Shown in pieces: positions 1 to 8,732 of a stretch of DNA of 64,000 nucleotides. Source of the DNA: Chitinophagaceae bacterium UBA1930 (lineage in GTDB: Bacteria; Bacteroidota; Bacteroidia; Chitinophagales; Chitinophagaceae); NCBI GenBank assembly GCA_002337145.1, contig DDFK01000002.1, positions 372,001 through 436,000 of the forward strand. Reading direction: 5' to 3'. A program made the translations under genes and the position numbers. Numbering within the stretch: position 1 is the first letter of the stretch; each line of letters opens with the position of its first letter. The notes under the pieces were generated by a model, which did not search any database, was not told the DNA's origin, and was given only the letters and a program-made list of their open reading frames with translations.

Positions 1-407
1 GCTTCAGAAAGTATCTGCAATGCCTTGTAGTCCTTGTTATTCAGGGATAATAGCAGTCCTCTTGTAAGCAGGTAATCGCCTACCAGTACGGCAATCTTAT
101 TTTTCCATAGGGCATTTATGGAAAAGAATCCACGCCTTTCCATTGCATCGTCCACCACGTCATCATGTACCAAAGTTGCTGTATGTAAAAGTTCTACCAG
201 AGAAGCTGCCCTATAGCTGGTATCGTTTATCTGTCCACCAAGTTTAGCACTTAGCAATACAAACATGGGACGTAACTGCTTGCCCTTTCTTTTTACAACG
301 TATTGCATGATCCTATCCAAAAAAGCTACTTTACTCTTTAAAGCTTCTTTAAAATGATGTTCAAACTGTACCAATTCGTTTGCTATAACTTTGCGGGCTA
401 GATTCAT
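1..407 (-). CDS. Polyprenyl (long-chain trans-isoprenyl) diphosphate synthase, 3' part off the window
   Basis: The reverse strand from an ATG at 407 reads MNLARKVIANELVQFEHHF and stays open to the window edge, so about 135 N-terminal residues are present. It contains the first aspartate-rich motif of trans-prenyltransferases, HDDVVDDAMERRG, preceded by the usual ELLHTATLV helix, and the KRKGKQLRP substrate-binding motif upstream. This family condenses isopentenyl diphosphate onto an allylic diphosphate to make the quinone side chain or similar polyprenols in the cytoplasm. Chain length cannot be judged because the second DDxxD region lies outside the window. The gene diverges from the OmpA-like gene to its right. 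The family call is firm; the exact product is open. Confidence 0.9.
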   Translation of the reverse strand, partial: MNLARKVIANELVQFEHHFKEALKSKVAFLDRIMQYVVKRKGKQLRPMFVLLSAKLGGQINDTSYRAASLVELLHTATLVHDDVVDDAMERRGFFSINALWKNKIAVLVGDYLLTRGLLLSLNNKDYKALQILSE

Positions 408-515
408 TCTTAAAAATATTTCGCAATATACCTTGATAAAATAATAGTATGATGCAACATAGAAAGATTGGTTGTTGTCTAAGAAATTTTAGAAAAGTAA
501 AATAAATTGTAAATT

Positions 516-546
516 TTTGGTATTTTATTTGCTTTGTTTACTTTCG
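516..546 (+). promoter_or_regulatory. Candidate Bacteroidota-type promoter for the first OmpA-like gene
   Basis: TTTG at 516-519 is followed, after a 19-nt spacer, by TACTTTCG at 539-546. This is one mismatch from the -7 consensus TAnnTTTG used by the Bacteroidota primary sigma factor, and the spacing fits. It lies 53 nt upstream of the chosen ATG at 600. The assignment rests on pattern matching only. Confidence 0.4.
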
Positions 547-599
547 CAGAGAATTAATTGTTCAAAAGAGTTTTTATCCATTCATTTCAAATATTACTT

Positions 600-2135
600 A
601 TGGCAAGCAAAAAGTACATTTTATCCGCAATCTTGGTTGTAATGATACAGCTTACAGGATTCGCACAAGGCAACGACTGGGGTTGGGATTGGAAAGATAG
701 TTCCAAGATTCCTTCTAAGCGTATGCCGCAGCACAACGAGTTTTTAAATAACAACTACCCTTATCCGGCACAACCGCGTGACCAATGGGAACTTGGTTTT
801 GGCGCCGGTCCTTCTTTTATAATGGGCGATGTTAGGCCAAAAATTGGCATTGGCGGTTCTATTACAGCTAGAAAAGCACTTAACCATACTTTTTCTGTGA
901 GGCTTGGTTATTTTGGTTCATTGAATTCTGGTGAATCAAAATCGACTTTTGATATAGCTGTAGGTAAAAATGCTTACAAAAACCAAACCCACATGGCTGG
1001 TTTTGATGTAATTGCATCTTTAAATACACCTAGCTACTACAGGGGAAATCCTAAAACAAATATTTATGTTTTGGGTGGTTATAGCTTTATTACTTCTAGG
1101 GTTACAACATCAAACCCTACTGGTACTGCTACATACCATACTTACTACGGTCAAGGTGCAGGTAATTCTCAATCAGGAATTATCGGTACTGTAGGTGGTG
1201 CCCAAGTAAATAACAGAAAAGCATGGACTATGCTTCACGGTATAAGTGCCGGTGCAGGTATTGCATTTAAATTGAGCAATAAAGTAAACATTGGTTTAGA
1301 GCAAAGGTTTACTACTCCTCTACCTGGATATGATTATTTAGATGGTAGAGAAGGTGGTAAAAGCAACGATATTTACAGCTTTACAAGTGCAAAATTGAAC
1401 ATCAATATGGGTAGCACTGCTAAGCACGTGCAGCCTTTATGGTGGATCAATCCTAACAACTTTGCTTACAATGAGTTGAACAAACCAGCTCACATGAAAA
1501 TGCCAAAAGTTAAATTGGATGATGCAGATGGCGACGGCGTTACTGATCAGTTTGACCTAGAACCTAACACTCCAGCAGGTGCAAAAGTGGATAGCCATGG
1601 ACGTGCTTTGGATACTGATGGTGATGGCGTTCCTGATTTCAGGGATAAAGAACCATTGACTTCTCAAAAATGTTTCCCTGTTAACAATGATGGTGTAGGT
1701 ACTTGTCCAGAACCATCTTGCTGCAAGGAATTAAGGGATGAAGTTTCTAAATTGAAAGAAGAAGTTGCAAAAGGTGTTAAAGGAACTGGTGACTGTGCGA
1801 TTGCAGATTTACCAAGCATCCAATTCAAAGGCAATTCTAAATTGACAAAAGATGCCCAAACTGTTTTGGCAGCGGCAGCACAAAAAATAAATGCAAACCC
1901 AGGCTGTAAAGTAAAAGTGGTAGGTTATGGTGCTTCTGATAAAAAAGCTCAACAATCTAGCTGGGAAAAGGTAAACGCTGTAATTAAATATCTAGTTGAA
2001 AAACAAGGTATTGCAGAAAGCAGGTTTATCTTCTCTTATGGTCAAGAAGGTGATGCAAATACAGTAGACTTACAAGGTACAACTGAAGATGGTCCTAATA
2101 CCGCTCCAGCACCTCACCCAAACTTAAAAGGATAA
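600..2135 (+). CDS. OmpA-family outer-membrane protein with calcium-binding linker (first of a tandem pair)
   Basis: A 511-residue protein that begins with a signal peptide (MASKKYILSAILVVMIQLTG, cut near FAQ). The open frame extends upstream to a TTG at 558, but the ATG at 600 places the signal peptide correctly and was chosen. Residues about 60-290 look like an outer-membrane beta-barrel. Around residues 307-350 come two thrombospondin-type-3-like Asp-rich repeats (DADGDGVTD, DTDGDGVPD), which normally bind calcium. After a short helical stretch, residues about 400-500 form an OmpA-like peptidoglycan-binding domain. It probably links the outer membrane to the cell wall. The downstream gene is a diverged copy sharing PRDQW, PLWW.NP and the whole C-terminal architecture. 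A strong terminator follows, so the two are separate transcripts. Confidence 0.85.
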   Translation: MASKKYILSAILVVMIQLTGFAQGNDWGWDWKDSSKIPSKRMPQHNEFLNNNYPYPAQPRDQWELGFGAGPSFIMGDVRPKIGIGGSITARKALNHTFSVRLGYFGSLNSGESKSTFDIAVGKNAYKNQTHMAGFDVIASLNTPSYYRGNPKTNIYVLGGYSFITSRVTTSNPTGTATYHTYYGQGAGNSQSGIIGTVGGAQVNNRKAWTMLHGISAGAGIAFKLSNKVNIGLEQRFTTPLPGYDYLDGREGGKSNDIYSFTSAKLNINMGSTAKHVQPLWWINPNNFAYNELNKPAHMKMPKVKLDDADGDGVTDQFDLEPNTPAGAKVDSHGRALDTDGDGVPDFRDKEPLTSQKCFPVNNDGVGTCPEPSCCKELRDEVSKLKEEVAKGVKGTGDCAIADLPSIQFKGNSKLTKDAQTVLAAAAQKINANPGCKVKVVGYGASDKKAQQSSWEKVNAVIKYLVEKQGIAESRFIFSYGQEGDANTVDLQGTTEDGPNTAPAPHPNLKG

Positions 2136-2163
2136 AATAGGCCTTACCTAAAAGGGACAAAAG

Positions 2164-2172
2164 TTATCCACA
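2164..2172 (+). other. Exact DnaA-box-like 9-mer
   Basis: TTATCCACA lies between the OmpA-like stop codon and the terminator hairpin. It matches the DnaA-box consensus exactly. A single box without clustering is weak evidence for any role in replication, so this is recorded as a sequence match only. Confidence 0.25.
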
Positions 2173-2180
2173 TAAATGCT

Positions 2181-2217
2181 AGCCTCTTTCGTAATATTAC
2201 GAAAGAGGCTTTTTTAT
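2181..2217 (+). terminator. Strong intrinsic terminator
   Basis: A perfect 15-bp inverted repeat (AGCCTCTTTCGTAAT and its complement, 2181-2210) is followed by TTTTTATT. It ends transcription of the first OmpA-like gene. Confidence 0.9.
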
Positions 2218-2359
2218 TAACCCATGTGGAATAAAAAATGGGAATTATCTCTATAAATGCAACTTTTTCTTACAATTATCAATCATAATCTTACGTTATT
2301 TGACGTAGAATACATTTCAAGCAACGATTCCGTACCCGTGATTTATTAACATTCGAATT

Positions 2360-4063
2360 ATGTTTAAACAAAAACTACTTCTTCTTGCCGTTTTTATGGC
2401 TCTTTTCTTAACCAGCTTTGCTCAATTGGGTGGGGTGCACAATTATTCTGATACTTCTTATATTTCCCCAAGGAATATGTCCCAACAGGGCGACTTTTTA
2501 AAGAATAAAGGCAATTTCCCTTCCAAGCCACGCGACCAATGGCAAGCAGGCTTCTTTGTTGGTTTTCCCTATATTGATGGAGATTGCCCAATGGCCTTTC
2601 ATGGATTGGGAAAAGGCTTACAAAGCTACGCATACGGTTTTGGTGTGCATGTGCGTAAAGCAATGGGTTATGTAATGTCTGTTAGAACCTCTTTTGCATA
2701 CTATAATATGCTGGGTCTTGATTATCAGCCTAATGGAAACTTGAATAATAGCCCTACCATTTTAGCTTTGTATGCTAATGCTCCTAAAGGATATGTACAC
2801 AATTATAGAACAATGGCATTTGTTGGTTCAATAGAAGCTTTGATTTCCTTAAACAATATCATGTTCCACACAAAGCAGCAAAGATGGAATTTGTACGGAT
2901 TGTTAGGTTATACAGCATTGAACTATCGTACTAGGATGAATTTAATGGATGGTGCTGCGAACAGGTATTTATTTGAAAACGTAACGCAGTATTATAGCCA
3001 AGGTTGGACCAGGCAACAACTTAGGTCTGCTCTAAGGGATATGGCCGATGATTCTTACGAAACAGATGCAGAAGTAAACGATCGCCGTCCGGGTATCATT
3101 AAACATTACCAATTAAGGCACTGCTTTAGTTCTGGTTTAGGTATCGAATACAGAATGGGTAAATCCTGGTCATTAAGTTTGGAGTATAAAAGGATACAAA
3201 CCCGTGATGACTATGTTGATGGCTGGTTTAGGCAAAGTGGTGACTTACGTTATCCAGTATTCACTTCCGAGTGGGACAATATTGCCTTTGGACAATTAGG
3301 TGCCAACTTTAATATCGGTAACTCCAAAAAAAGGACACCGCCATTGTGGTGGTTGAATCCATTGGAATTTGTTTACTCGGACCTAAAAGATACCAGAAAA
3401 GCAGTAGCAGCGAAATTTGTAGTAAAAGATGCTGATAAAGATGGTGTAATGGATGAGTTGGATCTGGAACCTAATACGCCCGAAGGCTGCCCTGTAGACA
3501 CACACGGTGTTACTGCAGATACGGATGGTGACGGTGTACCGGATTGTAAGGATAAGGAAAAACTTACGCTGCAAAAATGTTTCCCTGTTGATGCGGACGG
3601 TGTAGGTACATGCCCTGAAATTAAACCTGCATGCTGCGATTCATTGCGTCCTGTACCGGTACCAGAGCCTACAAAAGAATGCAGGATCGGTGATTTGCCA
3701 AGTATTCAGTTCAAGGCAAATAACTACCAATTAAGCAACGACGCAGAGGCAGTATTGGCTGTGGTGGCAGATAAAATGAAACTGAACCCGAATTGTAATA
3801 TCAAGGTGGTAGGTTACGGTTTGCCAACCAAACGCAGCCAACAATTAAGTTGGGATAGGGTGAATGCAGTTATCCGCTATCTTGTTGAGCAACAGAACAT
3901 AGCAGAAAACAGGTTCATTTTTGAATATGGCAACAAATCAACCACAGACGCTTTGTCGGTAGATTTGATTGGAACAATGGAGAGCGGACCAAATACGGTT
4001 AAACGCCCTTATGCAGAACTTCCCAAGAAGAAGGAAGCAAACCCTTTCAAAAAAGGAAGATAA
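2360..4063 (+). CDS. OmpA-family outer-membrane protein with calcium-binding linker (second of a tandem pair)
   Basis: A 567-residue paralogue of the preceding gene. It has a signal peptide (MFKQKLLLLAVFMALFLTSF, cut near AQ) and a barrel-like region over residues about 55-325. Two Asp-rich type-3-like repeats follow (DADKDGVMD, DTDGDGVPD, residues about 357-400), then a Cys- and Pro-rich linker, then an OmpA-like domain (residues about 445-545). The C terminus ends in a basic tail (KKKEANPFKKGR) that the first copy lacks. The barrel is longer than in the first copy and differs in loop sequence, while the C-terminal half is closely similar, which fits an old duplication with surface-loop divergence. 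It is flanked by terminators on both sides, so it is probably transcribed alone. Its role beyond cell-envelope anchoring is not known. Confidence 0.85.
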   Translation: MFKQKLLLLAVFMALFLTSFAQLGGVHNYSDTSYISPRNMSQQGDFLKNKGNFPSKPRDQWQAGFFVGFPYIDGDCPMAFHGLGKGLQSYAYGFGVHVRKAMGYVMSVRTSFAYYNMLGLDYQPNGNLNNSPTILALYANAPKGYVHNYRTMAFVGSIEALISLNNIMFHTKQQRWNLYGLLGYTALNYRTRMNLMDGAANRYLFENVTQYYSQGWTRQQLRSALRDMADDSYETDAEVNDRRPGIIKHYQLRHCFSSGLGIEYRMGKSWSLSLEYKRIQTRDDYVDGWFRQSGDLRYPVFTSEWDNIAFGQLGANFNIGNSKKRTPPLWWLNPLEFVYSDLKDTRKAVAAKFVVKDADKDGVMDELDLEPNTPEGCPVDTHGVTADTDGDGVPDCKDKEKLTLQKCFPVDADGVGTCPEIKPACCDSLRPVPVPEPTKECRIGDLPSIQFKANNYQLSNDAEAVLAVVADKMKLNPNCNIKVVGYGLPTKRSQQLSWDRVNAVIRYLVEQQNIAENRFIFEYGNKSTTDALSVDLIGTMESGPNTVKRPYAELPKKKEANPFKKGR

Positions 4064-4091
4064 TACTGCAAAATCGATAAGTATTTTCAAG

Positions 4092-4118
4092 GCCCTGGCA
4101 ATATTGCCAGGGCTTTTT
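4092..4118 (+). terminator. Strong intrinsic terminator
   Basis: A perfect 11-bp inverted repeat (GCCCTGGCAAT and its complement, 4092-4113) is followed by TTTTT. It separates the second OmpA-like gene from bamD. Confidence 0.9.
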
Positions 4119-4200
4119 ATATTATTCTTAACTCTACAAATTAATAAACCTGCTACATGACACTTAAATTGCCCGCAAAAGCTTAACTTTGCAAACTTCC

Positions 4201-5019
4201 ATGAAAAGATTACTTACATTTTTATTGATTACTGGCTTACTCACATCATGTGTTTCAAAATTTGCCAAAATCCAAAAAAGCAAGGATACACAGTACAAAT
4301 TGAAGATGGCCGAGCAATTCTATGCAAAGAAGAAATACAACTTGGCCCAGCAGTTGTTTGAAGACGTATTCCCTTATATCAAAGGAACTTCCCAGTTTGA
4401 AGATGTGTACTATAAATTCGCTTACTGCTCTTATTACGACAAGGATTACCTGAATGCGGAAAACCTTTTTAAAACTTTCGTGGAAACCTTTCCCAACAGT
4501 GCAAAAGCCGAGGAATGTGAATACATGAGGGCCTACAGCTATTTCAGGCAATCACCTAAAGTGGAACTTGACCAAACCAATACCAACAAAACAATTGGTT
4601 TGATGCAGGCATTCATCAATACCCATCCAACATCCGAAAGGGCAAAAGAAGCCAGCAAGATTATGGACCTATGCAGGGAAAAACTGGAAACCAAGGAATA
4701 TAAAAGTGCCGAACTTTACTATAATTTGGGCTATTATAAGGCTGCAGCAATTAACTTTACAACCGTTTCTGAAAATTTCCCCGATTCTAAAAAGTCGGAT
4801 GAATACAAACTGCTTGTTATAAAATCTTATTTCAAGTATGCCGAAATGAGTATTGAGGAAAAGCAGCAGGAGCGTTATGAGAAAGTGATTTCTGAGTGTG
4901 TGGACTTCCTGGAGCGTTTTAAAGACAGTAAATATTCTGCTGAAGCAGAGCGGTATAAAAATTTATCAAATAACTATATCAAAAATTTGAAAAATGAGCA
5001 AACTAAGAAGGCAGCTTAG
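4201..5019 (+). CDS. bamD: Outer-membrane assembly lipoprotein BamD
   Basis: A 272-residue lipoprotein. The signal peptide MKRLLTFLLITGLLTSC has a lipobox with Cys17 as the lipidated residue. An in-frame TTG lies 12 nt upstream, but the ATG at 4201 gives the normal lipoprotein start. The rest is tetratricopeptide-like helical repeats, for example YAKKKYNLAQQLFEDVFPY and DKDYLNAENLFKTFVETFP, as in BamD/YfiO. BamD belongs to the BAM complex that folds beta-barrel proteins into the outer membrane. Its 3' end overlaps rpoZ by 26 nt, so the two are translated from one message. Length and repeat pattern fit the family. Confidence 0.88.
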   Translation: MKRLLTFLLITGLLTSCVSKFAKIQKSKDTQYKLKMAEQFYAKKKYNLAQQLFEDVFPYIKGTSQFEDVYYKFAYCSYYDKDYLNAENLFKTFVETFPNSAKAEECEYMRAYSYFRQSPKVELDQTNTNKTIGLMQAFINTHPTSERAKEASKIMDLCREKLETKEYKSAELYYNLGYYKAAAINFTTVSENFPDSKKSDEYKLLVIKSYFKYAEMSIEEKQQERYEKVISECVDFLERFKDSKYSAEAERYKNLSNNYIKNLKNEQTKKAA

Positions 5020-5335
5020 TTCCAATACACAAAGTGTTGTTGAAACTAAAAACTTGATTGATATTAAAGCCAAAACAGGCAACCTGTATGAATCAATTTC
5101 AATTGTGGCAAAACGTGCCAACCAAATAAACATTTCTTTGAGGGAAGAGCTGCATAACAAATTGGAAGAGTTTGCAAGCCATACCGACAGCCTGGAAGAA
5201 ATTCATGAAAACAAAGAGCAGATCGAAATTTCTAAGGCCTACGAAAAAATGCCCAACCCTGCAATTCTTGCAACCCAGGAATTCATGGAAGACAAGATTT
5301 ACTACCGTAAGAATGACGAAGACTTATTCAGATAA
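4994..5335 (+). CDS. rpoZ: DNA-directed RNA polymerase omega subunit (Bacteroidota type)
   Basis: A 113-residue protein with the omega/Rpb6-like core: ETKNLIDIKAKTGNLYESI followed by IVAKRANQIN, the conserved helices that clamp the beta-prime subunit. A longer charged C-terminal region, typical of this phylum, ends in KNDEDLFR. The start ATG lies inside bamD (26-nt overlap), and the terminator just downstream closes the bamD-rpoZ unit. Omega helps assemble RNA polymerase and can mediate ppGpp effects in other bacteria; the latter is not shown here. Confidence 0.82.
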   Translation: MSKLRRQLSSNTQSVVETKNLIDIKAKTGNLYESISIVAKRANQINISLREELHNKLEEFASHTDSLEEIHENKEQIEISKAYEKMPNPAILATQEFMEDKIYYRKNDEDLFR

Positions 5336-5357
5336 TCTAAGTATATCTTAAAGAAGC

Positions 5358-5390
5358 AAAACGACAGTATAACTACTGTCGTTTTTGTTT
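5358..5390 (+). terminator. Intrinsic terminator of the bamD-rpoZ unit
   Basis: A perfect 12-bp inverted repeat (AAAACGACAGTA, loop TAAC, then its complement, 5358-5385) runs into a T-rich tail. Confidence 0.88.
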
Positions 5391-5410
5391 ATTTTCAACC
5401 TTTGATTTAT

Positions 5411-6610
5411 ATGCTTGAAAAAAAGAAAATATTACTGGGCATTACAGGAAGCATTGCTGCATACAAATCCATTTTACTGGTAAGGCTGCTGGTAAAAGCC
5501 GGGGCAGAAGTGAAAATAGTCATGACGCCTGCTGCAAAGGATTTTGTATCGCCGCTTGTTTTGTCAACCTTGTCCAAGAACAATGTAATTGTCGATCTGG
5601 CAAATGACAATGCCTGGGCCAACCATGTAATGCTGGGCCGTTGGGCCGATGTAATGTTGATTGCCCCCCTAAGTTGCAACACATTGGCAAAAATGGCCAA
5701 TGGTTTTTGCGATAACCTTCTCCTGGCTGTTTACCTCTCTGCTACCTGCCCTGTAGCCATTGCTCCTGCAATGGATGAAGACATGTGGCACCATCCTTCA
5801 ACAAAAAGGAATTTGGACTTGCTGGAAAGCTATGGCAACAAAATTATACCCGTTGCCAAAGGCGAACTGGCCAGCGGCTTGTTTGGAGACGGAAGAATGG
5901 CCGAACCCGAAGCAATTGTACATTACTTGATCGCATCTTTTTTTAGGACCGATGAATTAAAAGATAAGCATGTACTTGTTACTGCCGGGCCAACACACGA
6001 AGCCATAGACCCTGTAAGGTTCATCAGCAACCACTCCACAGGTAAAATGGGCTATGCCATTGCAGAAGAAATGTATTTACGTGGTGCCAATGTAACTTTG
6101 GTTACCGGGCCAACCAATCAACAGGTACAGTTCAAAGGTATTCAGGTAGCAAAGGTTTCTTCTGCTGAAGAGATGTTTGATGAATGCAACAGGTATTTTG
6201 ACAATACCGATATTGCAGTAATGAGTGCTGCGGTAGCAGACTATAGAAGTGCTGAAATAGCGGATCAGAAAATAAAAAAGAAGTCAGACCAGTTGGACCT
6301 GCAACTTGTTAAAACAAAAGACATACTTGCACATCTTGGTAAACAAAAAAAGCAGCACCAATTCGTGGCTGGCTTTGCACTGGAAACAAACAACGAAAAA
6401 GAAAATGCAATAGCTAAATTGCAGAATAAGCATGCAGATTGCATTATACTCAATTCATTAAAAGAAAGCCAGGCTGGCTTTGGCTTCGACACCAATAAGG
6501 TTTCTATACTATACAAAGATGGTTCGGTAACCGATTATGAACTGAAAAGCAAAAAAGAAGTAGCAAAAGATATTGTTTCATTTATTATTAACCATATACA
6601 TGAAAAATAA
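5411..6610 (+). CDS. coaBC: Bifunctional phosphopantothenoylcysteine decarboxylase / phosphopantothenate-cysteine ligase
   Basis: A 399-residue cytoplasmic flavoenzyme that makes 4'-phosphopantetheine for coenzyme A. Residues about 5-175 are the decarboxylase (CoaC): GITGSIAAYK at the flavin site, NHVMLGRWAD with the catalytic His, PLSCNT in place of PASANT, and PAMDEDMW where the usual motif is PxMNxxMW. Residues about 188-395 are the ligase (CoaB), with VTAGPTHEAIDPVRFISNHS and the AAVADY region. A TTG lies 9 nt upstream in frame; the ATG at 5411 is preferred. The stop overlaps the porD start by 11 nt. The coaBC-porD pairing is common in Bacteroidota. Confidence 0.95.
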   Translation: MLEKKKILLGITGSIAAYKSILLVRLLVKAGAEVKIVMTPAAKDFVSPLVLSTLSKNNVIVDLANDNAWANHVMLGRWADVMLIAPLSCNTLAKMANGFCDNLLLAVYLSATCPVAIAPAMDEDMWHHPSTKRNLDLLESYGNKIIPVAKGELASGLFGDGRMAEPEAIVHYLIASFFRTDELKDKHVLVTAGPTHEAIDPVRFISNHSTGKMGYAIAEEMYLRGANVTLVTGPTNQQVQFKGIQVAKVSSAEEMFDECNRYFDNTDIAVMSAAVADYRSAEIADQKIKKKSDQLDLQLVKTKDILAHLGKQKKQHQFVAGFALETNNEKENAIAKLQNKHADCIILNSLKESQAGFGFDTNKVSILYKDGSVTDYELKSKKEVAKDIVSFIINHIHEK

Positions 6611-7520
6611 ACTCATCCTGTTCTGTTTGGCAATTGCTATGGCCGCTGGTGCTTCTGCACAGGAGCTCCAGGCAAAAGTTACGGTTATTGCAAGCCGTGT
6701 ACCAACCACGGTCGATAAAAAAATATTCACCACGTTACAGACACAACTAAACAATTTTCTCAATAACAGGAAATGGAGCAACGAAGTATTCAAACAGAAT
6801 GAAAAAATTGAATGCAACTTCCTGCTCAATATCGAAAGCGTAATAGAAACAAATGTGTACAAAGCTTCGTTAACCGTACAGGCTGCAAGACCAGTATTCA
6901 ACTCGTCTTACCAAGCTGCACTGGTTAATTTTATAGATGCAGACATTGCCTTTAAATATATCGAATACCAACCCGTGGAGTTTAACGACAATAGGGTACA
7001 GGGTTCAGATGCAATGGCTGCCAACCTTACTGCCGTGTTTGCCTACTATGCCTATGCCATCATAGGTTTGGACTTTGATTCCTTTTCGCCCAAAGGCGGT
7101 GAAACCTATTTTCAAAAAGCACAGAACATTGTAAACAATGCACCCGAAGGAAAGAATATTAGCGGCTGGCGTGTTTTTGATGGATTGCGTAACCGTTATT
7201 TTTTAATGGAGAACCTTATGAACAGCCGCTACAATATTGTGCATGATGTAATCTACTCCTACTACCGCTCAGGGTTGGATAAAATGTATGATGCAGAAGC
7301 CGAAGCACGTTCAAACATCCTGCAGTCGCTTATCCAGTTCCAGGCATTCAACAAAGAAAACCCCAACACCATGATTGTGCAATTTTTTATGCAGAGCAAG
7401 GCACAGGAACTGATTGGCATCTTTAAAAAAGGCACTCCACAAGAAAAACAAAAAGCATTTGAAGTACTGGCCCAACTTGATATAGCCAATACTGCACGCT
7501 ATAAACAGGACCTGCAATAA
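6600..7520 (+). CDS. porD: Type IX secretion system protein PorD (DUF4835 family)
   Basis: A 306-residue periplasmic or envelope protein with a clear signal peptide (MKNKLILFCLAIAMAAGASA, then Q). The body matches the DUF4835 pattern: an early VTVIASRVP segment, a middle ANLTAVFAYYAYAIIGLDFD, and DGLRNRYFLMENLMN. It sits directly after coaBC, the neighbourhood where this gene is usually found. PorD is linked to the type IX secretion system that moves proteins across the outer membrane in Bacteroidota, though its exact role is unsettled. The open frame extends 27 nt further upstream inside coaBC, but the ATG at 6600 starts the signal peptide. Its stop codon overlaps the next ATG by one base. 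Confidence 0.82.
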   Translation: MKNKLILFCLAIAMAAGASAQELQAKVTVIASRVPTTVDKKIFTTLQTQLNNFLNNRKWSNEVFKQNEKIECNFLLNIESVIETNVYKASLTVQAARPVFNSSYQAALVNFIDADIAFKYIEYQPVEFNDNRVQGSDAMAANLTAVFAYYAYAIIGLDFDSFSPKGGETYFQKAQNIVNNAPEGKNISGWRVFDGLRNRYFLMENLMNSRYNIVHDVIYSYYRSGLDKMYDAEAEARSNILQSLIQFQAFNKENPNTMIVQFFMQSKAQELIGIFKKGTPQEKQKAFEVLAQLDIANTARYKQDLQ

Positions 7521-7885
7521 TGAAAATAATAAAGCCCTTTTTGTTTTGCCTGATGATGGTTTTTTGCTTGATGGCCTGCAACAATTCCAAAGCCAAAAAG
7601 ATACCCATCAACAACATGAAAAAAATAATGTGGGACATGATTTGTGCCGATGAATTATATGCACAAACTGTTGCAAAAGATTCCACATTAAAAAAGAAGA
7701 AAGACAATATCAGGTTATACGAACAGGTATTTACCGTAAACAATATTTCCAAGGAAGCATTTTACAGCAGCTACCGCTACTATCAGGAACATCCTGACGA
7801 ATTCAAGGTACTCATCGATTCTGTGCAGAGCTATGGCAATACACAAAAAATAAAGCCCGTTAAGATTGCCATACAGAAACCGTAA
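7520..7885 (+). CDS. DUF4296-type lipoprotein
   Basis: A 121-residue putative lipoprotein. The signal peptide MKIIKPFLFCLMMVFCLMAC provides a Cys20 lipidation site. The core has the DUF4296 layout: PINNMKKIMWDMICADELYA near the N terminus, then a helical segment and YRYYQEHPDEFKVLIDSV. The function of this family is unknown. Its ATG overlaps the porD stop codon, so it is co-translated with coaBC and porD. In many relatives recN follows porD, but here this lipoprotein takes that place and is followed by a 138-nt gap before scoA. Confidence 0.72.
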   Translation: MKIIKPFLFCLMMVFCLMACNNSKAKKIPINNMKKIMWDMICADELYAQTVAKDSTLKKKKDNIRLYEQVFTVNNISKEAFYSSYRYYQEHPDEFKVLIDSVQSYGNTQKIKPVKIAIQKP

Positions 7886-8023
7886 CAAGCGATGCTGTGG
7901 TCTTTATATTTGTTACTGGAAGCCTTTATATTATAACATAAGCAAACAACTGCTTCTTGCAGTTGACCATTGATATGACTTATAAAAAAGCGTGACCAAC
8001 AACATAGAAATAAACAACAACAA

Positions 8024-8722
8024 ATGAACAAAGTTCTAACGAATGCAGCAGAAGCCATACATGATATAAAAGATGGCAGTACAATTATGCTTGGTGGTTT
8101 TGGCCTCAACGGCATACCCGAAAACAGCATTGCAGCATTGGTAAATAGCGGCGTAAAAAACCTTACCTGCATCTCCAACAATGCAGGGGTAGACGATTTT
8201 GGGCTGGGTATGTTGCTGCATACAAGACAGATCAAAAAAATGATCAGCAGCTATGTTGGCGAGAATGCAGAGTTTGAACGACAGTTATTGAGTGGCGAAC
8301 TGGAAGTGGATCTGGTACCCCAGGGAACCTTGGCCACAAGGATACAGATGGCAGGCATGGGCATACCTGCATTTTTTACACCCGCTGGTTATGGAACCGA
8401 AATTGCAGCAGGCAAAGAAGTAAGGGAATTCAATGGAAAGATGCACCTGATGGAACTAGCCCTACATGCCAACTTCTCCATTGTAAAAGCATGGAAAGGC
8501 GATACAATGGGTAATCTTGTCTTCAGGAAATCCACCAGGAATTTTTCTACTTCCATGGCAAAGGCAGGCGATATAACCATTGCAGAAGTTGAACACTTGG
8601 TTAACCCCGGTGAACTGGACCCCGACCATATACATGTAGCAGGTGTATATGTGCACCGCATATTCCAAGGCAAGGATTACGAAAAAAGAATCGAAAGAAA
8701 AACAGTCCGCTTGACAAAATAA
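8024..8722 (+). CDS. scoA: 3-oxoacid CoA-transferase subunit A
   Basis: A 232-residue alpha subunit of a family I CoA-transferase. This enzyme moves CoA from succinyl-CoA to acetoacetate or a related 3-oxoacid. Visible signatures are GGFGLNGIPENSI near residue 25, SNNAGVDDFGLG, the LVPQGTLATRIQ segment and FFTPAGYGTE. It is full length for this subunit. The beta subunit is found at 9481, with an unrelated gene in between. The 138 nt upstream hold no other gene; a small CAACTGC hairpin near 7947 lacks a U-tract. Confidence 0.93.
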   Translation: MNKVLTNAAEAIHDIKDGSTIMLGGFGLNGIPENSIAALVNSGVKNLTCISNNAGVDDFGLGMLLHTRQIKKMISSYVGENAEFERQLLSGELEVDLVPQGTLATRIQMAGMGIPAFFTPAGYGTEIAAGKEVREFNGKMHLMELALHANFSIVKAWKGDTMGNLVFRKSTRNFSTSMAKAGDITIAEVEHLVNPGELDPDHIHVAGVYVHRIFQGKDYEKRIERKTVRLTK

Positions 8723-8732
8723 CTTTACCACC

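Noticed and set aside
558..599. Upstream extension of the first OmpA-like gene from a TTG
   Set aside because: The ATG at 600 begins a clean signal peptide, and a promoter-like element ends at 546, so the extension is probably untranslated leader.
7947..7965. CAACTGC-TTCTT-GCAGTTG hairpin upstream of scoA
   Set aside because: It has a 7-bp stem but no U-tract, and its position suits neither a terminator nor a known riboswitch.
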